Source of the DNA: Sulfitobacter sp. BSw21498
GTDB lineage: Bacteria; Pseudomonadota; Alphaproteobacteria; Rhodobacterales; Rhodobacteraceae
NCBI RefSeq assembly: GCF_006064855.1
Contig: NZ_CP040753.1
Location: 2,460,001-2,524,000 of the forward strand
Length of the DNA stretch: 64,000 nt
Direction: 5' to 3'
The notes under the pieces were generated by a model. It did not search any database. It was not told where the DNA came from and saw only the letters and a program-made list of their open reading frames with translations. Both the position numbers and the translations under genes were made by a program. This document shows positions 63,398-64,000 of the stretch, one piece after another. Within the stretch, counting starts at the first letter, position 1, and each line of letters opens with the position of its first letter.

Positions 63398-64000
63398 TTA
63401 TTTGCGCTTGCGTTGTACTTCCGGCGCAGTGAATTGCGCTGCCAGCTCCACATGGGATGACCAGCGGAATTGATCAACGACTTGCACCCAATTCAACGTA
63501 TAACCGGCGGCAATCAGCACAGCGGCATCCCGCGCAAAGGTGACCGGGTTGCACGAAACATAAGCCAGAACTGGCGGCATCGCTTTGACGATCTCGGCAA
63601 TCTGCGCCTCTGCGCCGGCACGTGGCGGGTCGATTACGACCGCGTCGGTCTTGGCCAGTTCATCGGGCAGCAAGGGACGGCGGAACAGGTCTCGGGTCTC
63701 GTGCGTGACGGGCTTTAGGCCGGTCGACATGCGCCACCCGTGGTCCAGCGCCGCGGTCATGGCGGCGTCACCCTCGACCGCATGTACCTCTGCACGATCA
63801 GCCAAGGGCAGACTGAACGTCCCAGATCCCGCAAAAAGATCGATCACGTGGCGCGCATCGCCAACAGCCTCGCGCACAGCAGTGATCAATGCGGCCTCGC
63901 CATGGGGGGTGGCTTGCAGGAACGCGCCGGGCGGGGGCGTCACCTTGGCCGCGCCGAACCGCTGTACCGGCGGCGTGCGCATGGCGATCACGTCTCCGTC
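63398..64000 (-). CDS. RNA uracil-5-methyltransferase (TrmA/RlmD-like), N-terminal part beyond the window
   Basis: The last 200 residues are present. PPGAFLQATPHGEAALI, VIDLFAGSGTFSLPLA (SAM motif), VVIDPPRAGAEAQI and YVSCNPVTFARD with the catalytic Cys place it in the TrmA/RumA (RlmC/RlmD) family, which methylates U in rRNA or tRNA. The frame is open past 64000; typical family length is about 400, so about half is missing. Confidence 0.92.
   Translation of the reverse strand, partial: DGDVIAMRTPPVQRFGAAKVTPPPGAFLQATPHGEAALITAVREAVGDARHVIDLFAGSGTFSLPLADRAEVHAVEGDAAMTAALDHGWRMSTGLKPVTHETRDLFRRPLLPDELAKTDAVVIDPPRAGAEAQIAEIVKAMPPVLAYVSCNPVTFARDAAVLIAAGYTLNWVQVVDQFRWSSHVELAAQFTAPEVQRKRK

Noticed and set aside
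1..64000. CRISPR array or CAST-type guide locus linked to the TniA-TniB element
   Set aside because: I looked for regularly spaced direct repeats of 25-40 bp around 9.4-16 kb and elsewhere and saw none; no Cas genes are present.

Overview
The window looks like chromosomal DNA of a marine alphaproteobacterium of the Rhodobacteraceae (Roseobacter group). This is inferred from GC-rich coding sequence, tight operons with ATGA/GTGA overlaps, the gene sets rimP-nusA-ylxR-infB and parvulin-argJ-mutT, GTA-type spike genes, and a NaChBac-type sodium channel. No species can be named from sequence reading alone.

Layout. 1-4 kb: a two-gene SbcC/SbcD-like (YhaN/YhaO-like) DNA repair pair; the ATPase runs off the window start. 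4.1-6.3 kb: a flavoprotein oxidoreductase fused to selenophosphate synthetase (SelD). 6.3-9.4 kb: a MarR regulator divergent from a membrane transporter and an M20 N-carbamoyl-amino-acid/allantoate-type amidohydrolase, with a perfect 14-bp palindrome between them.

9.8-15.3 kb: the most unusual region. A compact Tn7/Tn402-like transposon of about 5.5 kb encodes a DD(35)E TniA/TnsB-type transposase and a TniB/TnsC-type AAA ATPase. I find 25-bp terminal inverted repeats (23 of 25 identical, TG...CA ends) at 9795-9819 and 15303-15327, flanked by near-identical 5-bp sequences (GTAAC/GCAAC). The right end lies 15 bp past the 3' end of a tRNA-Arg(TCT) gene. The element carries one other gene of unknown function and was itself hit by an IS3-family element. 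No TniQ/TnsD-type targeting gene is visible.

15.9-25.5 kb: an AT-richer surface polysaccharide locus, with two hexapeptide acyltransferases, two glycosyltransferase genes, two sulfotransferases and an ABC capsule exporter (KpsE, KpsT and KpsM-like). One sulfotransferase gene lies between kpsT and kpsM, pointing to a sulfated capsule. 25.5-29.5 kb: an RTX calcium-binding protein and a DUF2793 protein resembling a GTA head-spike fibre. 29.8-34 kb: idi and a gtrB-gtrA-methyltransferase-glucosyltransferase cassette for decorating a surface glycan. 34-40.2 kb: Wza-like export lipoprotein, YjbF, YjbH, a PPP-type phosphatase, a polyprenyl-phosphate sugar transferase and a second GTA spike-type protein (spike base).

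40.3-64 kb: mostly housekeeping genes. These are secA, parvulin, argJ, mutT, a lipid kinase, a phosphoesterase, infB-ylxR-nusA-rimP, pip, ubiG, a MarR regulator, a nitrilase-family amidase, grxC, comF, a methyltransferase, hemH, small envelope proteins, two L,D-transpeptidases, a CAP lipoprotein, a voltage-gated sodium channel, and the 3' part of an RNA uracil methyltransferase gene cut by the window end.

Gene identities come from motif recognition in the translated sequence; no database search was run.
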